Positions 47,155-60,194 of a stretch of DNA of 64,000 bases are shown here, piece after piece. The DNA lies in contig NC_088307.1 of the NCBI RefSeq assembly GCF_032854445.1, positions 20,472,017 through 20,536,016 on the forward strand, read 5' to 3'. The notes under the pieces are model-generated. The model saw only the letters and a list, made by a program, of their open reading frames with translations. It had not been told where the DNA came from and made no database searches. The translations under genes and the position numbers were made by a program. Every line of letters starts with the position of its first letter. The stretch's first letter is position 1. Origin of the DNA: Liolophura sinensis. Taxonomy: Eukaryota > Mollusca > Polyplacophora > Chitonida > Chitonidae.

Positions 47155-50100
47155 ATGGCGCACTTCTATATAGTCAAGGTTTTAGGAGTCGTAAGCGTCA
47201 CGTTGACGTTAGCGTTAATCACCAACGGCCAAATGGACTTGACGAAGCAACCAGGTGCCAAAGGCGCCAACGTCGTCAGCGCCGTCGTTGATATCATACG
47301 CCACTCTTGCATATTTCCCGACGACAAGTTTTTCTTGAGGCGCTTGGCATACGTAGAATCCCGGGATGGTGTAAGCGGGAGAACATATCGTCCAGGCTAC
47401 GATGGCGGCATATGGCAGGTAGAGTCTCATTTTATATATAACCGGGGCCTCCGTGGCCAAGGTGGTTAGCATGCCTTGTGTAATGATTTGTACCTTCTGC
47501 ATACGGGTGAATTTACATCCCTAATATATTTTTCCTTTTTATATTTATTTATATTTATATTTTATAATCGGGATGATTTTCATAAAGTTCTCTTCTTGAC
47601 TTCCCATTATGCACCAAGCATGGATACGGATTGTGACGACAACTTGTTTTAGCTCGGCGCCGATTTTTGTTGAAATTCATTACAATTTCAGAGCAGCCCT
47701 CCATGCCTGTGATAATTAAAGTACTCGCTGGCTGAGGCTGAAGATTCCCCCTGCATCCATAAACCCGACTGCCGTCACACAACTTTATAAACGTAATTAA
47801 TAGAGAAGCCCAGGCCACCGACGACAGTGAGATAGCTGGCAACTGGTCTGACGTAACCTATGAAATACTTGTCACTTGTTAATTTACCCCAGTTAGGGTT
47901 TTATTCTAACTACTCATGTAAATGCTTAAAAAGTAGCATATTACACGCCCCCTGGCTTAGCACAATGGCTTAAGCAGGATTAGGTAAAAAAAACAAAACC
48001 CAATCAAATGAATAGTGGATGGATGACGATGTCCTTACGAGACAGTTACGCCTTCGTTAAGTCTTCTCCCTATCTGATCCATATCGAAGGAGTAGGCACC
48101 ACTGGCTCGGTTATCACGTTTGTCGCTTTTAGTGCACACGGCCAGCTTTGGATCAATAGAGGCCCGTCCTCGAGATGTAATCGGCCCTGGCCTTTCGTCT
48201 AGAGGTTTGGGAGATAGCTCGCGAGGAGCGGTGCATGGCTTTGTGTCAGGACTCCACCACTCATATAGAGCTACCAGAAGGTGGCCTTGTGCAAGACACG
48301 AAGCTCAGTGATCGCACAGCTGTATTAGACTTACGTCAAACATTTTACCTCCCTAAAGTCTACCTTAAACATTTTTATTTTAATGCTTAGATGTGAAAAT
48401 AATGAAAATTAGAGTTTTAAGTTCAAACCTTTGTTCAGGAATATCGTCACATATTAAGGCTGTTTGACTTCAGTTTAAGGCATCTTCATGCTCTTTATGT
48501 CTTAACATAAAAATCGTAATAATTAAGAAAAATTCTCAATCATTCTGTCAATCAATCAAACAATCAACCGAGTTCTTCAACGTTCCATCCAAAACACCCG
48601 CACACTTCTTTTCAAATCGTTGGTATATACGCAGGTCGAGCGGTACCAATTTAACGCCACCCAGCACTCGCCGGCCATACAGAAATATTTCCCTCAAATC
48701 CAATCCTTGTTTGGCATCGATTGGACAAGAGTGACCTGGAGTGACCTTCGAAAGCCGTTATATTCGGGCATAGCATCTTCTCTCTACACCCAAACCCTAA
48801 GCACTTCGGTCCCTCGGGGAATTGAGAAGCAGTCTATGTTCTGGACCCACAACTACCAAAGTGCCTCTACGGAGCTCTCGTACAACTTCACCGTGGCCTC
48901 CTCTCTACTCAGTGACAGTGAGTAAAAACCATGTTTTTATTTGACGTACGATTCATGTACAGCGAAATCATGTTTTAGAACGAGATTTGCATGTTCCTGT
49001 ATGGACTTGTGTTTAAGTGTCGTTCGTATAATCTTTCTAGAATTGAAGAAATCTCTGTCTGTCTGTGTGTCTGTCTATCTCTCTTTGTCTGTCTTTTTCT
49101 TAGATAATTTCAGCATCAGTGGCAGTTTCGATGAAAGAATTCCTTCGCACACAAAACCGATGTTCATGAGATACCGTAATGGGCTTAATGACAGTTTAGC
49201 ACATTTTTTCCAGAAGGCGTGATGTGACAGTTTAACAGTTTCTGACACAAATATCTCCAATGTTCACTGCTCTAGTGCTCAAGTTGAGAGTCGGGACTTC
49301 GCTTTACATAAACTCTGTCCCACATCTTTGGAGAAAATATTATTCTAATCTGAGTCAAAACGTTTACACCCAGATGGGAACTCCTTGAAATAAGTTGAAA
49401 AGTGAAAGTGGAAATCAAAGAAAAACATTCCACCAAGCCTCGCATCGCCTAGCCACAAAACCATGTTGTACCACACTGCAATGCACTACTTGAGGAAAAT
49501 GTGTGGTTCTATGACTGGGACTTAGAAATAACGTGTAAATCCTTCACTGTCAGGTACAGATATGGAAACTAATCCTCTATTTCACTTCTCATTCGCCAAG
49601 TTCTAAATTAAAAAGATTACGTTCTGTTCATTACACATCATTCCACATTACCAGTCATTCCACTTTACCCACCATTCCACATTACCCATCATTCCACACT
49701 ACCCACCATTTCACATTACCCACCATTCCACTTTACCTACCATTCCACATTACCCAGCCTTCCATAATACCCACTGTTCCACTTTACTCATCATTGCGCT
49801 TTACCCAAGATTCCATATTACCCACTATTCCACTTTATCATTCCATGATTACGCGGGCAGAAAAGGAGCAGATACTGTTATCGCAAAGATGAAAAAGTCA
49901 AACAACAATCAAAACAAATATAAATGAATAAAAGGAATAGAAAAGAAAAATTGATGATTTACTATGTTTTACGTTTGAAACAGACTGTCAGGGGAACCAA
50001 ACTATCGACTTAGCATTTATCTTGGATGGATCCAGCAGTGTGTCACCGGGAGATTTCCTAAGAGCGAAGGAATTCGTGCTACACGTTATAGATATATTTA

Positions 50101-53100
50101 CGATTAGCCTTGACGACGCACGGGTATCTGTGATCACGTACAGTGATGACGCAGTGGTGGAAATGTACCTGGGTGCTAATCAAACCAAGGAGGAAGTCAG
50201 GGAACAGATCCTGAACATCCAGTGGCGAGGTGGCTCTACTGCTACCGGAAAAGCTCTAGGTTCGTCACTGTATTGACAAATTTGTATTTTTACAGTAGTT
50301 TTCTGGCAATTTGGGCTAAGCTACAGTTTACAGCTGATAAACTGCTCTCCTCTGGCTGTAAATGTCCAGCAAACGGTAGTTACATGGGCAAGGTGATGTA
50401 ATAAAAGTACAACAATGCCGGATGTTTATTTGTTGGTGCAATCGAGCAAATGTCAGTCAAATAAACAGAACTATGATGTAAAGCTACAGTTAAAATGAGT
50501 GCCAATCGATCGCAAGTCACTTCCGTAAACCTCAGCACTGCAGGTAATTGTATCTGTACAGTATTTCTGATTCACTAGATTTGCCTATGTAAGATACACC
50601 CAGTTGTTGTGTTTATACGGACATTTAATACAGTGTGTAGTTGAAGTCAGTGATAGATTCTCATCGTAATGCTGGCCGCCGTCGTATAAGTGAAATATTC
50701 TTGGGTACGGCGTAAACACCTGTCAAATAAATAAATAAATACATTGCATTGCAAGAGAAGAATGGTACAATTGAACTTTTACCCGACTCGCCATGGCGAA
50801 TGAAAACATGTACCTAATTCATTACGCATGTTCTCCTGTTCAGATTTGGCAGCGGATGTTGTTTTCACGGCTGCGCACGGTAGTCGAGTGGGAGCCCCTA
50901 AAGCTGTGATATTGCTATCGGACGGACAATCTAATGACTTCTACGAGACGAAGAATGCTGCCCGTCGGGTGAGGGAAATGGGGATTACGGTGTTTGCCGT
51001 AGGGGTAGGAACAATTCTGGACTTGTTGGAGCTCAAAGAAGTTGCGTCTGACCCAGATTGCACGCACTTGTTCCTCGTCAACTCCTATGATGAAATCGAC
51101 ACCTTGGTTCAGGAAATTCAGCACGCCTCTTGCAGGAGTAAGTGAAGAATTTATCTGACTCCAGTAATGTGTGTGTACAGCACAGCTACGTCAGCGGAAG
51201 TTCATTTAATTGTCTATTTGCATATATGGTCAGGCTTTTCCCTCATACGAATATATGAGCATGGTGACTTGTACGATAAAGTTCGCCTGCGACGGTTGTA
51301 TACTTACAAACTATGCCCATAGTCATATAGAAGAAGTCGTAAAATATATTTGAATACAAGTTTGAAAAAACAAAAATCGCGGTGAGATCAAGTTTCATTA
51401 TTTATCCGGTTAACAACTCAAAAAAATCCCATAGTAATTTTTCGTAGGATTTAAACATGTACTTTGTGACATCTTGTCTTTTAACGATCGCATGGCAACT
51501 TATCCGAGGCTGTCTTTCCGCAGTACCCGTTGTGATCGGTCCAACTGACGTCGTAGTGTGTGAACTGAGCAAGGACAACTCCTGCGTTTACAAGACTCGC
51601 AACATATCCGCAGTCCAGGTATATTTCACTCACCTGAGGGTTATTCGCTTCCGTGGTGGAGGAAGTGGCCACTGACTTGCGTTTTCATTGACCACCGGTG
51701 GACCAGACGCGCCACCGACTCCACTGACGTCGGTGAAATCGGTGGCGCGTGTACCTGTTTGTCATGACGAATGTGACTTCAGAAATATGCAGTGATGTCA
51801 GTTTAGTTGACGTCACTGGCTTAAATTATTCATAACGCTGCGTTGTCATTACATTAAAAATACAATAACATTAAAACAATGCAAATGGAGCTAGGAACAG
51901 CCAGTTTTGATACGGGCATAAGCCGTGCAATACTTAGAAACCATTTCTATTTGTAAGAGTTTATACAAAATACCCACAAAAAAATAGTCCTCCAAGACAG
52001 GGTCCAGTACAGACTACCACCAATGCGCAACTTGCAGCTGCGGCAGTGGCGCTACGTTCCAAATTTTATACTGATAGGTTGAGCAATACCGCGGGAGAGC
52101 TCCCTTGTCATAAGCATTACTGCGCTATGATACTATGTACCTGGGCAAGGCGAGTGCCTATCGTTTTCACATTAGGGGAATCCCATCTTGGATTGACACG
52201 TGTAGGACGGGCAGCACGAACATGACTACCCCACGATACGTAACTGAGGCAGTTTTTCCTTCTTCTGGTAGGGAATAATTTCGTATCCCGCCCGTTGGCC
52301 AATACAGCGTAATGTTATGTAAACACACCTTTAAACAATCCGCCCGTTTTCATTAACGAAAATTAAATTCTGCGTTTCTTACTTTTTTAATGGACGACAG
52401 ATTTATTTTAGTGTTAAGGACAGATGTTAGGTCACGTGTGGATGCTGATAGCTGTACGCTGTTAGGTTATGTCGGTGAGGAAGCTTTCATCCATAAATAT
52501 CTGACCTGTTTGTGAAAACGAGACTGTCAGGCTTAAAAAGAGATTTGCTAACAGCCAATCAGAAAGCTACCTCTGAAGCAATGGCGGTGATGTGAACTTG
52601 ATCTTACAGGTCAATCGAGTCAAGTGTCTGGACAAAAGACTACGAACATTTTTTGTTTGGTTATCTCCCTTTGATTTCAGATCACTGTGGACTGTTCATC
52701 CGCCATCTTGTACAGCTCTTACAATAACCCCTATCCCGGTTCAGCCTATTACGAGCTGACGTCAAGGGCGACTACAGCGCAACCTGTCATCATAGGTGTT
52801 GGCACTAAAGGGAAACCACTCTACATTTCTGTCTGGGGACCGTGGTTACACACAGGAGACGGTAGAAGGTGCTACGCCACCCTTCGGCCAATGACGCATG
52901 AATGTAAAGAGCGAGATTTTGTAGCCTACTCTCTTTAAATTTATTTATTTATTTGATTGGAGTTTTACGCCGTACTCATGAATATTTCACTTCTACGACG
53001 GCGACCAGCAATATGGTGGGAATAAACCGGGAATAGCGCAGAGAAAACCCACGACCAACCGTAGGTTGTTGTAGGACCTTCCATCGTGCGGCTGGACAGG

Positions 53101-56100
53101 AAGCTAGCGTGACTTGGTCTTGAACTCACATCCACCGCATTGGTAAGAGGCTCCTGTATCATATAGTCTCTTTAAGGTGATAGAAGTTAAAGTGTTTATC
53201 AAAGTTTAAGCTCTATTGAATACTGTTCCTACTCCTAGTGTTTTTGTCTTGAGACTTTCCATAGTATTTACAGAAACCTTGAAATCATTGAGTGATAAGA
53301 AATCGACAAAATTGTATACCGTTATCAAAAAGAGGTAGATAAAGAGAGATATTCAGTCTTTTTAACTGAAAATAAGCTGATTTGGTTGTTAGCGTGGTAG
53401 TGAGGTAGCAAAATGGTCGTCTATCAAATGCCCTATTGCGATACTTGTATGTGTAATACGTCATTAGTTTGCCAACAAAACGTCATCGCAAAGGCAGGAG
53501 TAAAAATGGACCACATAACTTATTTTTAGGTGGGAAAAGTTCCTTTGGCTGCTCAAACCGATCGCGGTTCACCTGCGAAATAGTAGGCTCGTCCGTTAGC
53601 AGCGATGCGGTGATGTTAAATGCAATTTATGACACGTCATTGGTCTAAAACGACTCAAAATGCTTTGTTGTCGTCATATTTAACATATAATAACATGGAA
53701 GCAATGCAAAGGGACTCGGACTCGGTTAACCAGAATGTTCAGATGTTGGTATGCTGTTGTTGTAACATAAGACATTTATTACGTTACAGATACATTTGAA
53801 CTTATCTGTCGGGAAAATGGCGTCGATCGGGAGTGTAGTATACCTGCAGATCTTTTCAGATACAAACCACAGATTTGCAATGGTATGCATTGTTGTTGTT
53901 TTTTTTGTTGTTGTTGTTGTTTTAGCTTTTAAAGGCAAATTGGATTGCAAGATTAAAGTTTTCTCGAGACAAATTAATTTTGTGGTCAACGATATCCACA
54001 ACACGGGATTCACCGAGTAAATCAAATTCGAGATATACCTTCGTCACATTTCTCGCTTGAAGTGCACAGGCTTAAAATACCAAGTCCTTAGGCTTCAGAT
54101 GCAAAGTGAACATGTTTAAAATACAAAGTCCTCAGGCTTCAGATGTAAAGTGAACATGTTTAAAATACAAAGTCCACAGGCTCCAGATGCCAAGTGAACA
54201 GGTTTAAAATGCAAACGTATGAGACGCATTTTATTTGAGCAAATATAGACACTTTTATTTAGCTATTGAAGAAATTCCTGGTCCACTGAGATACAATTAT
54301 ACGCCATTGAGGTCGACTATGAGGCACACCAAATTTAGGTCACTGGGGCCCACTAAGTTTCAGCCAAAGAGACACACTTAAATTAGCCAATGGAAAACAC
54401 TTAATTTTAGCCAATGGGACACGCTTAATTTTTAACTAATGGGTCAGACTATTTATGTCTCTCATCTGTCAAAGTCACGCTAAATCTTTGTACTTCATTT
54501 GACAGATAACTGGTGGGACTTCACCAACCCCTGCACCCGGTCTGCTGTGGAGCAAGGAAAGGTGGTTTTCCCCCACCCTTACAACGCCAACATGTACCTG
54601 ACGTGTGACCTGACCGGGCGGGTGTACATTGTCATATGTCCGTCGGGTACACTATTTGACCAGAATAGTCTTCAGTGTGGGATGGGACCACGTGGTAACG
54701 GGACTGGACACGTGGATATCAACCCGTGTACCCCTGAACAGCTTCGCGCGGGGAACTTCTTCTTCCCATACCTAGAGGACCACCATAAGTACAGTTGTTT
54801 TTTGCTCTTACTAAACGAACAGCGTTATACCCATAGACGTTTTTAATTAACCCCCTTTCTTCATTTAATCATTTATTTAATCGGTATTTTACGCCGTACT
54901 CGTGTTTCACTTATACAACGGCGTACTTTAGCCAATAAAACTATAACCACAGTCCTTCCACAGCTCCTAAATCAATATTAACATTATCGTAAACATTCAA
55001 CCTTCTCTAAACTAACAGTTGAGTAGCCATATTAGCTACATGTCCTAAACCAATAGCTGTATAATCACATTTGATATAGCGTATAACCAATAGCTGTATA
55101 ATCACATTTAATATAGCTTTCCTAAACCAATAGCTGTGTAATCACATTTTATATGGCTTTCCTAAACCAATAGCTGTATAATCACATTTGATATAGCTTT
55201 CCTAAACCAATAGCTGTATAATCACATTTGATGTAACTTTCCTAAACCAATAGCTGTGTAATCACATTTTATATCGCTTTCCTAAACCAATAGCTGTATA
55301 ATCACATTTGATATAGCTTTCCTAAACCAATAGCTGTATAATCACATTTGATGTAACTTTCCTAAACCAATAGCTGAGTATTCACATTTGATGTAACTTT
55401 CCTAAACCAATAGCTGTATAATCACATTTGATATAGCTTTCTTAAACCAATAGCTGTGTAATCACATTTGCTTTCTTAAACCAATAGCTGTGTAATCACA
55501 TTTGCTTTCTTAAACCAGTGGCTGTATAATCACATTTGATATAGTTTTCTTAAACCAATAGCTGTGTAATCACATTTGCTTTCTTAAACCAATAGCTGTG
55601 TAATCACATTTGATATAGCTTATAACCAATAGCTGTACAGTCACATTTGATGTAGCTTTCCTAAACCAATAGCTGTATGATCACATTTGATATAGCTTTC
55701 CTAAACCAATAGCTGTGTAATTGCATTTGATATGGCTTTCCAAAACCAATAGTTATATTACCATTATAGTGACATATCTTTTAAACCAATAGTTCCATAA
55801 GCAAATCTTCTTTTTTAGCGTTTGTTATCCAATAGAACCATAACCACTCATGTTTTAAGATTCTTAAACCAGCAGTTCCATCACCGCGAACATTTTACCG
55901 TTTATAAACCAGTAACACCATAACGACAACTGTTTCACAATTCCTAAACTCCATATCATTATTATATTAAAACCCAAACCAATATCGTTATGGCCGCATT
56001 TGTTTCACCCATCATAAACTAAAGGCACCGTAACACAGTCGTTTTACCCTTCATAAACCAGTAACACCAAAACCACAGTCGAATGGCCGTCCCTATAAAC

Positions 56101-57346
56101 CAGTAAAACCAAAACCACAGTCGTTTCACCTTTCCTAAACCAGTAACACCAAACCATAGTCGATTAACCGTTCCTATAAACCAGTAACAGCAAAATCACA
56201 GTCGTTTCACCGTTCCTAAACCAGTAACATCAAAACAACGTTCTTAAATCAGCAAAACCAAAACCACAGTCGATTGACTGTCCCTATAAACCAGTAACAC
56301 TAAAACCACAGTCGTTTCATCGTTCGTATACCATTAACACCAAAAACCATAGTCGTTGCAGCTTTTCTTAACCGGTTGAAACTTAAAAGAAACGACAGCA
56401 TTTTAGACCAAATGTACGTTTGGGGATTTTTTCTCCATTCTCCCGAAATAACTGAAGTTAAATTGTTTGCTTGCTTTTTTTTAAGTACTGTAATTTACCA
56501 CTTTTATTTAAACAGTAGTTTCGTTTAGGGCATATCACTACACTAATAGTCAGCAACCTATAAGGCAATCCGTCTAGACGTTTCGGCTGGGAATCCTGTC
56601 TCGGCCTATTTTCGGCCATGTATCCTGTCAGATTAAGGACCAACATGAATTTCCCTGTAATGACTCGCTATTGCACGAGAAAGAGACCTCGGAATCATCA
56701 TTATAGTCAAACTTTCCCGCTCAAAGTAATTCAGGTCCAAGCGGTGTAGTCTTATCTTCATTCCTGCCTTTGTGATAACAGTTTTTGGACAAACTGGTTA
56801 CGTAGTAATCTTATACTGCCAGGAAACCCAGCTTGGACCTGAGTCCCTATTGCACGGAAAAGTAACCCCATTATAATAGTCAGCCATCCCCACCTAAAAT
56901 AATTCGGGTCCAAGGTTCTTCCCTTGTGCATGATAACAACTTTGAGGCAAATGGTTATGTAAGACTCGTGTATTGTCAGGGAACTATGGTCGGTCCAGCT
57001 TTGAACTCAGTTGCTATTGCACATTAAAGGGTACTGTACTGATCAGTTTCCATTCTACAGGTACATACACTGCGATGCCTGGGGTCACCCATGGGTTATG
57101 GACTGTAATGGCGGGTTTGTCTGGGATCAGAGGGAGTTGACCTGCGTAGAGGAGTTCCTCGTCGGGGTAACGCCTCACCCCCATTACAACCCTTGTACTA
57201 GAGAGATGATTGCTATGGGCAAGCTCTTCTTTCCCTACCCTGACGATAACCGCCATTACATCCGCTGTGACGCGTGGGGCCAAGCGTTCGTCATGCCTTG
57301 CGAACCGGGAACAGTGTGGAATCAGCAGGTTAGCGTTTGTGTCTAA
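47155..57346 (+). CDS. Gene B: secreted lysozyme-like / VWA / triple chitin-binding protein, 667 aa
   Basis: Exons are 47155-47418, 48635-48917, 49984-50259, 50844-51137, 51524-51618, 52681-52903, 54506-54788 and 57061-57346; phases agree throughout and give 668 codons with TAA at 57344-57346. The ATG at 47155 begins a signal peptide (about 1-26). The lysozyme-like module has Glu68 in YVESRDG and GGIWQVERY. The VWA domain (about 184-375) has MIDAS D197-S199-S201 (ILDGSSS) and LLSDGQSND. A module with VDCSSAILYSSYNNPYPG matches gene A exon 5. Three four-Cys chitin-binding modules follow, each opening with NPCT. Relative to gene A there are two extra introns, one in the VWA (phase 1) and one in the second chitin-binding module (phase 2), and no counterpart of A exon 6 was found. 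The donor of exon 6 (AAT|GTAAAG) could instead be ACG|GTAGAA at 52860; both keep frame. Confidence 0.85.
47444..47500 (+). mobile_element. SINE family 1, tRNA-like head only
   Basis: GGGGCCTCCGTGGCCAAGGT and TTAGCATGCC, 25 bp after the gene B exon 1 donor. Confidence 0.6.
47835..47985 (-). repeat. Interspersed repeat, family C fragment
   Basis: Shares TTTTATTCTAAC and CATGTAAATGCTTAAAA with 800-840. In gene B intron 1. Confidence 0.5.
49630..49845. repeat. Minisatellite, 15-16 bp unit, in gene B intron 2
   Basis: About 13 units of CATTCCACATTACCCAC with A/T alternation. Confidence 0.85.
50666..50743 (+). mobile_element. SINE family 1, 3' fragment
   Basis: TAATGCTGGCCGCCGTCGTA to the (AAAT)n tail; in the gene B intron that splits the VWA. 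Confidence 0.8.
51708..51749. repeat. GC-rich perfect inverted repeat
   Basis: CGCGCCACCGA at 51708-51718 pairs exactly with TCGGTGGCGCG at 51739-51749 around a 20-nt loop. Ninety bp past gene B exon 5. Confidence 0.85.
51795..51895. repeat. Interspersed repeat, family C fragment
   Basis: GTTGTCATTACATTAAAAAT and the following ACAATAACATTAAAAC match 950-990. In gene B intron 5. Confidence 0.45.
52937..53163 (-). mobile_element. SINE family 1, near full length
   Basis: Runs from the tail to TGGTAAGAGGCTCCT; the far end of the head is missing. In gene B intron 6. Confidence 0.85.
53610..53715. repeat. Interspersed repeat, family C fragment
   Basis: GCAATTTATGACACGTCATTGG and ACTCAAAATGCTTTGTTGTCG (quoted in part) match 905-960. 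Confidence 0.5.
54055..54450. repeat. Short tandem repeats before gene B exon 7
   Basis: Three units of about 48 bp (TTTAAAATACAAAGTCCTCA, GGCTTCAGATG) to 54215, then degenerate units around TTAATTTTAGCCAATGGGAC. Confidence 0.7.
54867..54925 (-). mobile_element. SINE family 1, 3' fragment
   Basis: Tail and part of the 3' domain, with AAGAATATT deleted. Confidence 0.6.
55050..55760. repeat. Minisatellite, 40 bp unit, in gene B intron 7
   Basis: About 17 units of CTTTCCTAAACCAATAGCTG followed by TATAATCACATTTGATATAG. Confidence 0.92.
55790..56370. repeat. Second, more diverged tandem array in gene B intron 7
   Basis: Units of about 40 bp around AAACCAGTAACACCAAAACC and CAGTCGTTTCACCGTTC. The shared CTAAACCA block suggests both arrays come from one ancestor. 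Confidence 0.8.
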
Positions 57347-57399
57347 GAATTTGACTCCCAGAACATCAATGACGCTGTATATTTTGTATCAAAAAAAAT

Positions 57400-57405
57400 A
57401 ATAAA
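57400..57405 (+). terminator. Candidate polyadenylation signal of gene B
   Basis: AATAAA 54 bp after the gene B stop, a typical spacing. Confidence 0.55.
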
Positions 57406-57568
57406 ATGAGAAGTAAAATTGAGTCAGAAAGGATATTCTCCCTGCTTTTGCTATTTTTTCTGTTATGTTTGAATTTTTAGCAATGTCCGTCATAGGTTGT
57501 GTCCGCTGTATTAACATTTGTACATATCTGGAGAGGGAGCAAGCATGAGTCGGACTTGAATTTATTTC

Positions 57569-57672
57569 ATTATTTATTTATTTGGTGTTTTACGCGGCGG
57601 TGCTCAAGAATATTTCACTTATTCGACGGCGGCCAGCATAACGGTGGGAGGAATCCGGGCAGAGCCCTCGGC
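57569..57672 (-). mobile_element. SINE family 1, 3' part
   Basis: Tail, 3' domain and the first part of the body. Confidence 0.8.
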
Positions 57673-57714
57673 CTCGGATGCCCCCGATGAATTCACAGTG
57701 ATCACATCACTTTT

Positions 57715-58385
57715 CCACCAGACATTACTGGCATGTCAACACCAGGGTGACATCAACACGTGACATTACCGGTTCGCCAACACCAGGCATGGCACAGACA
57801 TTACTATCTGACAATAACCGGTATGCCGACACCAATACCGGACATTACCGGTACGCCGACGCCAGACACGACATAGACACCACCACCAACACCGGACATT
57901 ACCGGTAGCCCGACACTAGATCTGACACAGACACCACCAACTGACATTACCGGTACCCCGACGCCAGGCATGGCACAGACAGTACCGCCTGACATTACCG
58001 GTACCTCGACACCAGGCATGGCACAGACACCAACATCTGACATTACCGATACCCCGACCCCAGGCATGGCACAGACACCACATCTGACAATAACCGGTAT
58101 GCCGACACCAATACCGGACATTACCGGTACCTCAACACCAGGCATGGCACAGACACCAACATCTCAGATAACCGGTACACCGACACCAGGCATGACACAG
58201 ACACCAACATTTCACATAACCAGTACGCCGACACCAGGCATGGCATAGACACCAACATCTGACATAACCGGTATGCCGACACCCTACATGACACAGACAC
58301 CAACACCAGACATTACCGGTATGCCGACACCAATACCTGACATAACCGGTACCTCGACACCAGACAGGACACAGACACCAGATTT
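57715..58385. repeat. Minisatellite, 48 bp unit, downstream of gene B
   Basis: About 13 units built on ACACCAGGCATGGCACAGAC and CAACATCTGACATAACCGGT. The unit is 16 codons and reads TPGMAQTPTSDITGTP in one frame, open for 92 codons at 57970-58248. Other units break the frame. Confidence 0.88.
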
Positions 58386-59655
58386 TGTTTTGAATCATGT
58401 TGTACATACTCTAAATAAAGAGAATGCATGTGTATAAAGTACTATTAGGGACAAAGGTTGATTCGGATTGTGTTTTTCGACATTACTTCCCTCCTCATTA
58501 CCGTTACTCTGAGGTAGAGATGTCATTACCGAGGTAGAGAGCGACGCATGCGCTGTAAAGAGTATGTTTTTCCCCCTTATTGTATATTAAGCGTCGTAGA
58601 ATTGATCGACAATAGTCCTGTTTAATAACATATCTCACTGCCTTCGGAGCGTCAGCGACAAAAACCGGTCAGCGACGCTTATGTGACCGTTTGCGCAGTC
58701 TACCAAACGTCGTCAAAGGTCGTTGGTTTACGACGTGTACTTTGGTAACCACCTATAATACCACATGTCCTCTGTTTTGTAAGTGAAAAACTAGAATAGG
58801 GTAACCATCAAATGAATAAATAAATAAATCTATGAGGTGAGAAGACTCTGCACCAACCCTTGAATTCCTTTCATTTAGGATTCACACCAACCGGCCACTT
58901 CTCAGAAGTATTCACGAACATTTGTCATTTTTATTCATGTTAAATGAATACCGTTTTGGTTTTACTGTATCCCAAAAGCAACAAGGGCGGAGTTTATTAA
59001 AGGTTTGCTGATTGGCTGCTGGAATAGTTTGATTGACATCTGAGATGGATCTATAATGAGAACACCAATCCTCACCTGAGTAACGTAACATATAATCCAA
59101 AAGTCATACTGACACAGACCGTTAGTTTCTCACCGTGTCTATATAAAGTTATTTTATCTAACAGGTAACAGATGTCATTAGTGATGCGCATGCGTATAGA
59201 ATCTTCTCAAGGTGACGTGTCTAACATAACTAATCATCATGTCCTTTCCGCGAAGTGATTATTAAAATCTTACCTGTTAAAAAACAACTCTGTAAATAAA
59301 CAGGTAAACTTATTAGCATGAATATGTCTACTGAGATGGTTTTATTTATGTATTTCATCCATGTCAAACGCTATACTGACAGTTTTTGACTTCGGCTTAA
59401 GGAAATTCTTGGGTATTTTTTGGAAATAAATTCCACTCTTGACATAAATTTTGAAATGATTCTGCTACCTTTAAAATCAAATTTGACCATTTTTGAAATG
59501 TGTTCCAGTGTCTGTCTGTGGACTCAATTTTGTCCACCCAAATCCTCCTAAAACACTGCTCGACTAAATACATTTTCACCATAAACTTAACTTGTAATTT
59601 GAGATTGCATAAAAATTTAATCTTCCCCTCCCATTGAGGTACAATGTACTTCCAC

Positions 59656-59658
<3 letters not shown>
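58386..59658. other. Intergenic stretch between genes B and C
   Basis: No gene recognised. A short CATTACCGAGGTAGAGA direct repeat is seen near 58505-58545. Confidence 0.4.
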
Positions 59659-59686
<28 letters not shown>

Positions 59687-59688
59687 TT

Positions 59689-59772
<84 letters not shown>

Positions 59773-59872
59773 TTTGATTGGTGTTTTAGACCGTACTCAA
59801 GAACATTTCACTTATATGGTGGCGACCAGCATTTTGGTGGGAGGAAACCGGGCACAGCCCCCTGGGGGACCT
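59659..59872 (-). mobile_element. SINE family 1 with expanded tail
   Basis: About 115 bp of almost pure (TTTA)n, then the 3' domain and part of the body. The tail microsatellite is far longer than in other copies. Confidence 0.85.
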
Positions 59873-60194
59873 CAATATTTACATACCTGATCTGCTCTAC
59901 ACATTTCCCTCGTAATTTGTATAGTATACAAATGCGTGCGGGAAAAATCTGGGCGTGAAATGTGGAAGTGTTATACTTCTTATACTGTGTGTGTTGTGCC
60001 GCTGACCATATTGTATCTAAGAAGAATCTACTCGTCCAGTCCGTCCACTGTTCGTCCAAAATGTTATACTTTACTTATATAACGTTGAACACCTCAGTCA
60101 CTCCAAGAAGTGTAACCGTATTCTCTTCATTGAGAAACGCTTTATGAGAGGTAAAAATGTACGTGGCAGACTTAATCTGTCGAGGACCTCATTT

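Noticed and set aside
53530-53620. Possible gene B exon matching gene A exon 6
   Set aside because: It has two Cys and an AG, but the phase at the end does not fit and its 3' part is repeat family C.
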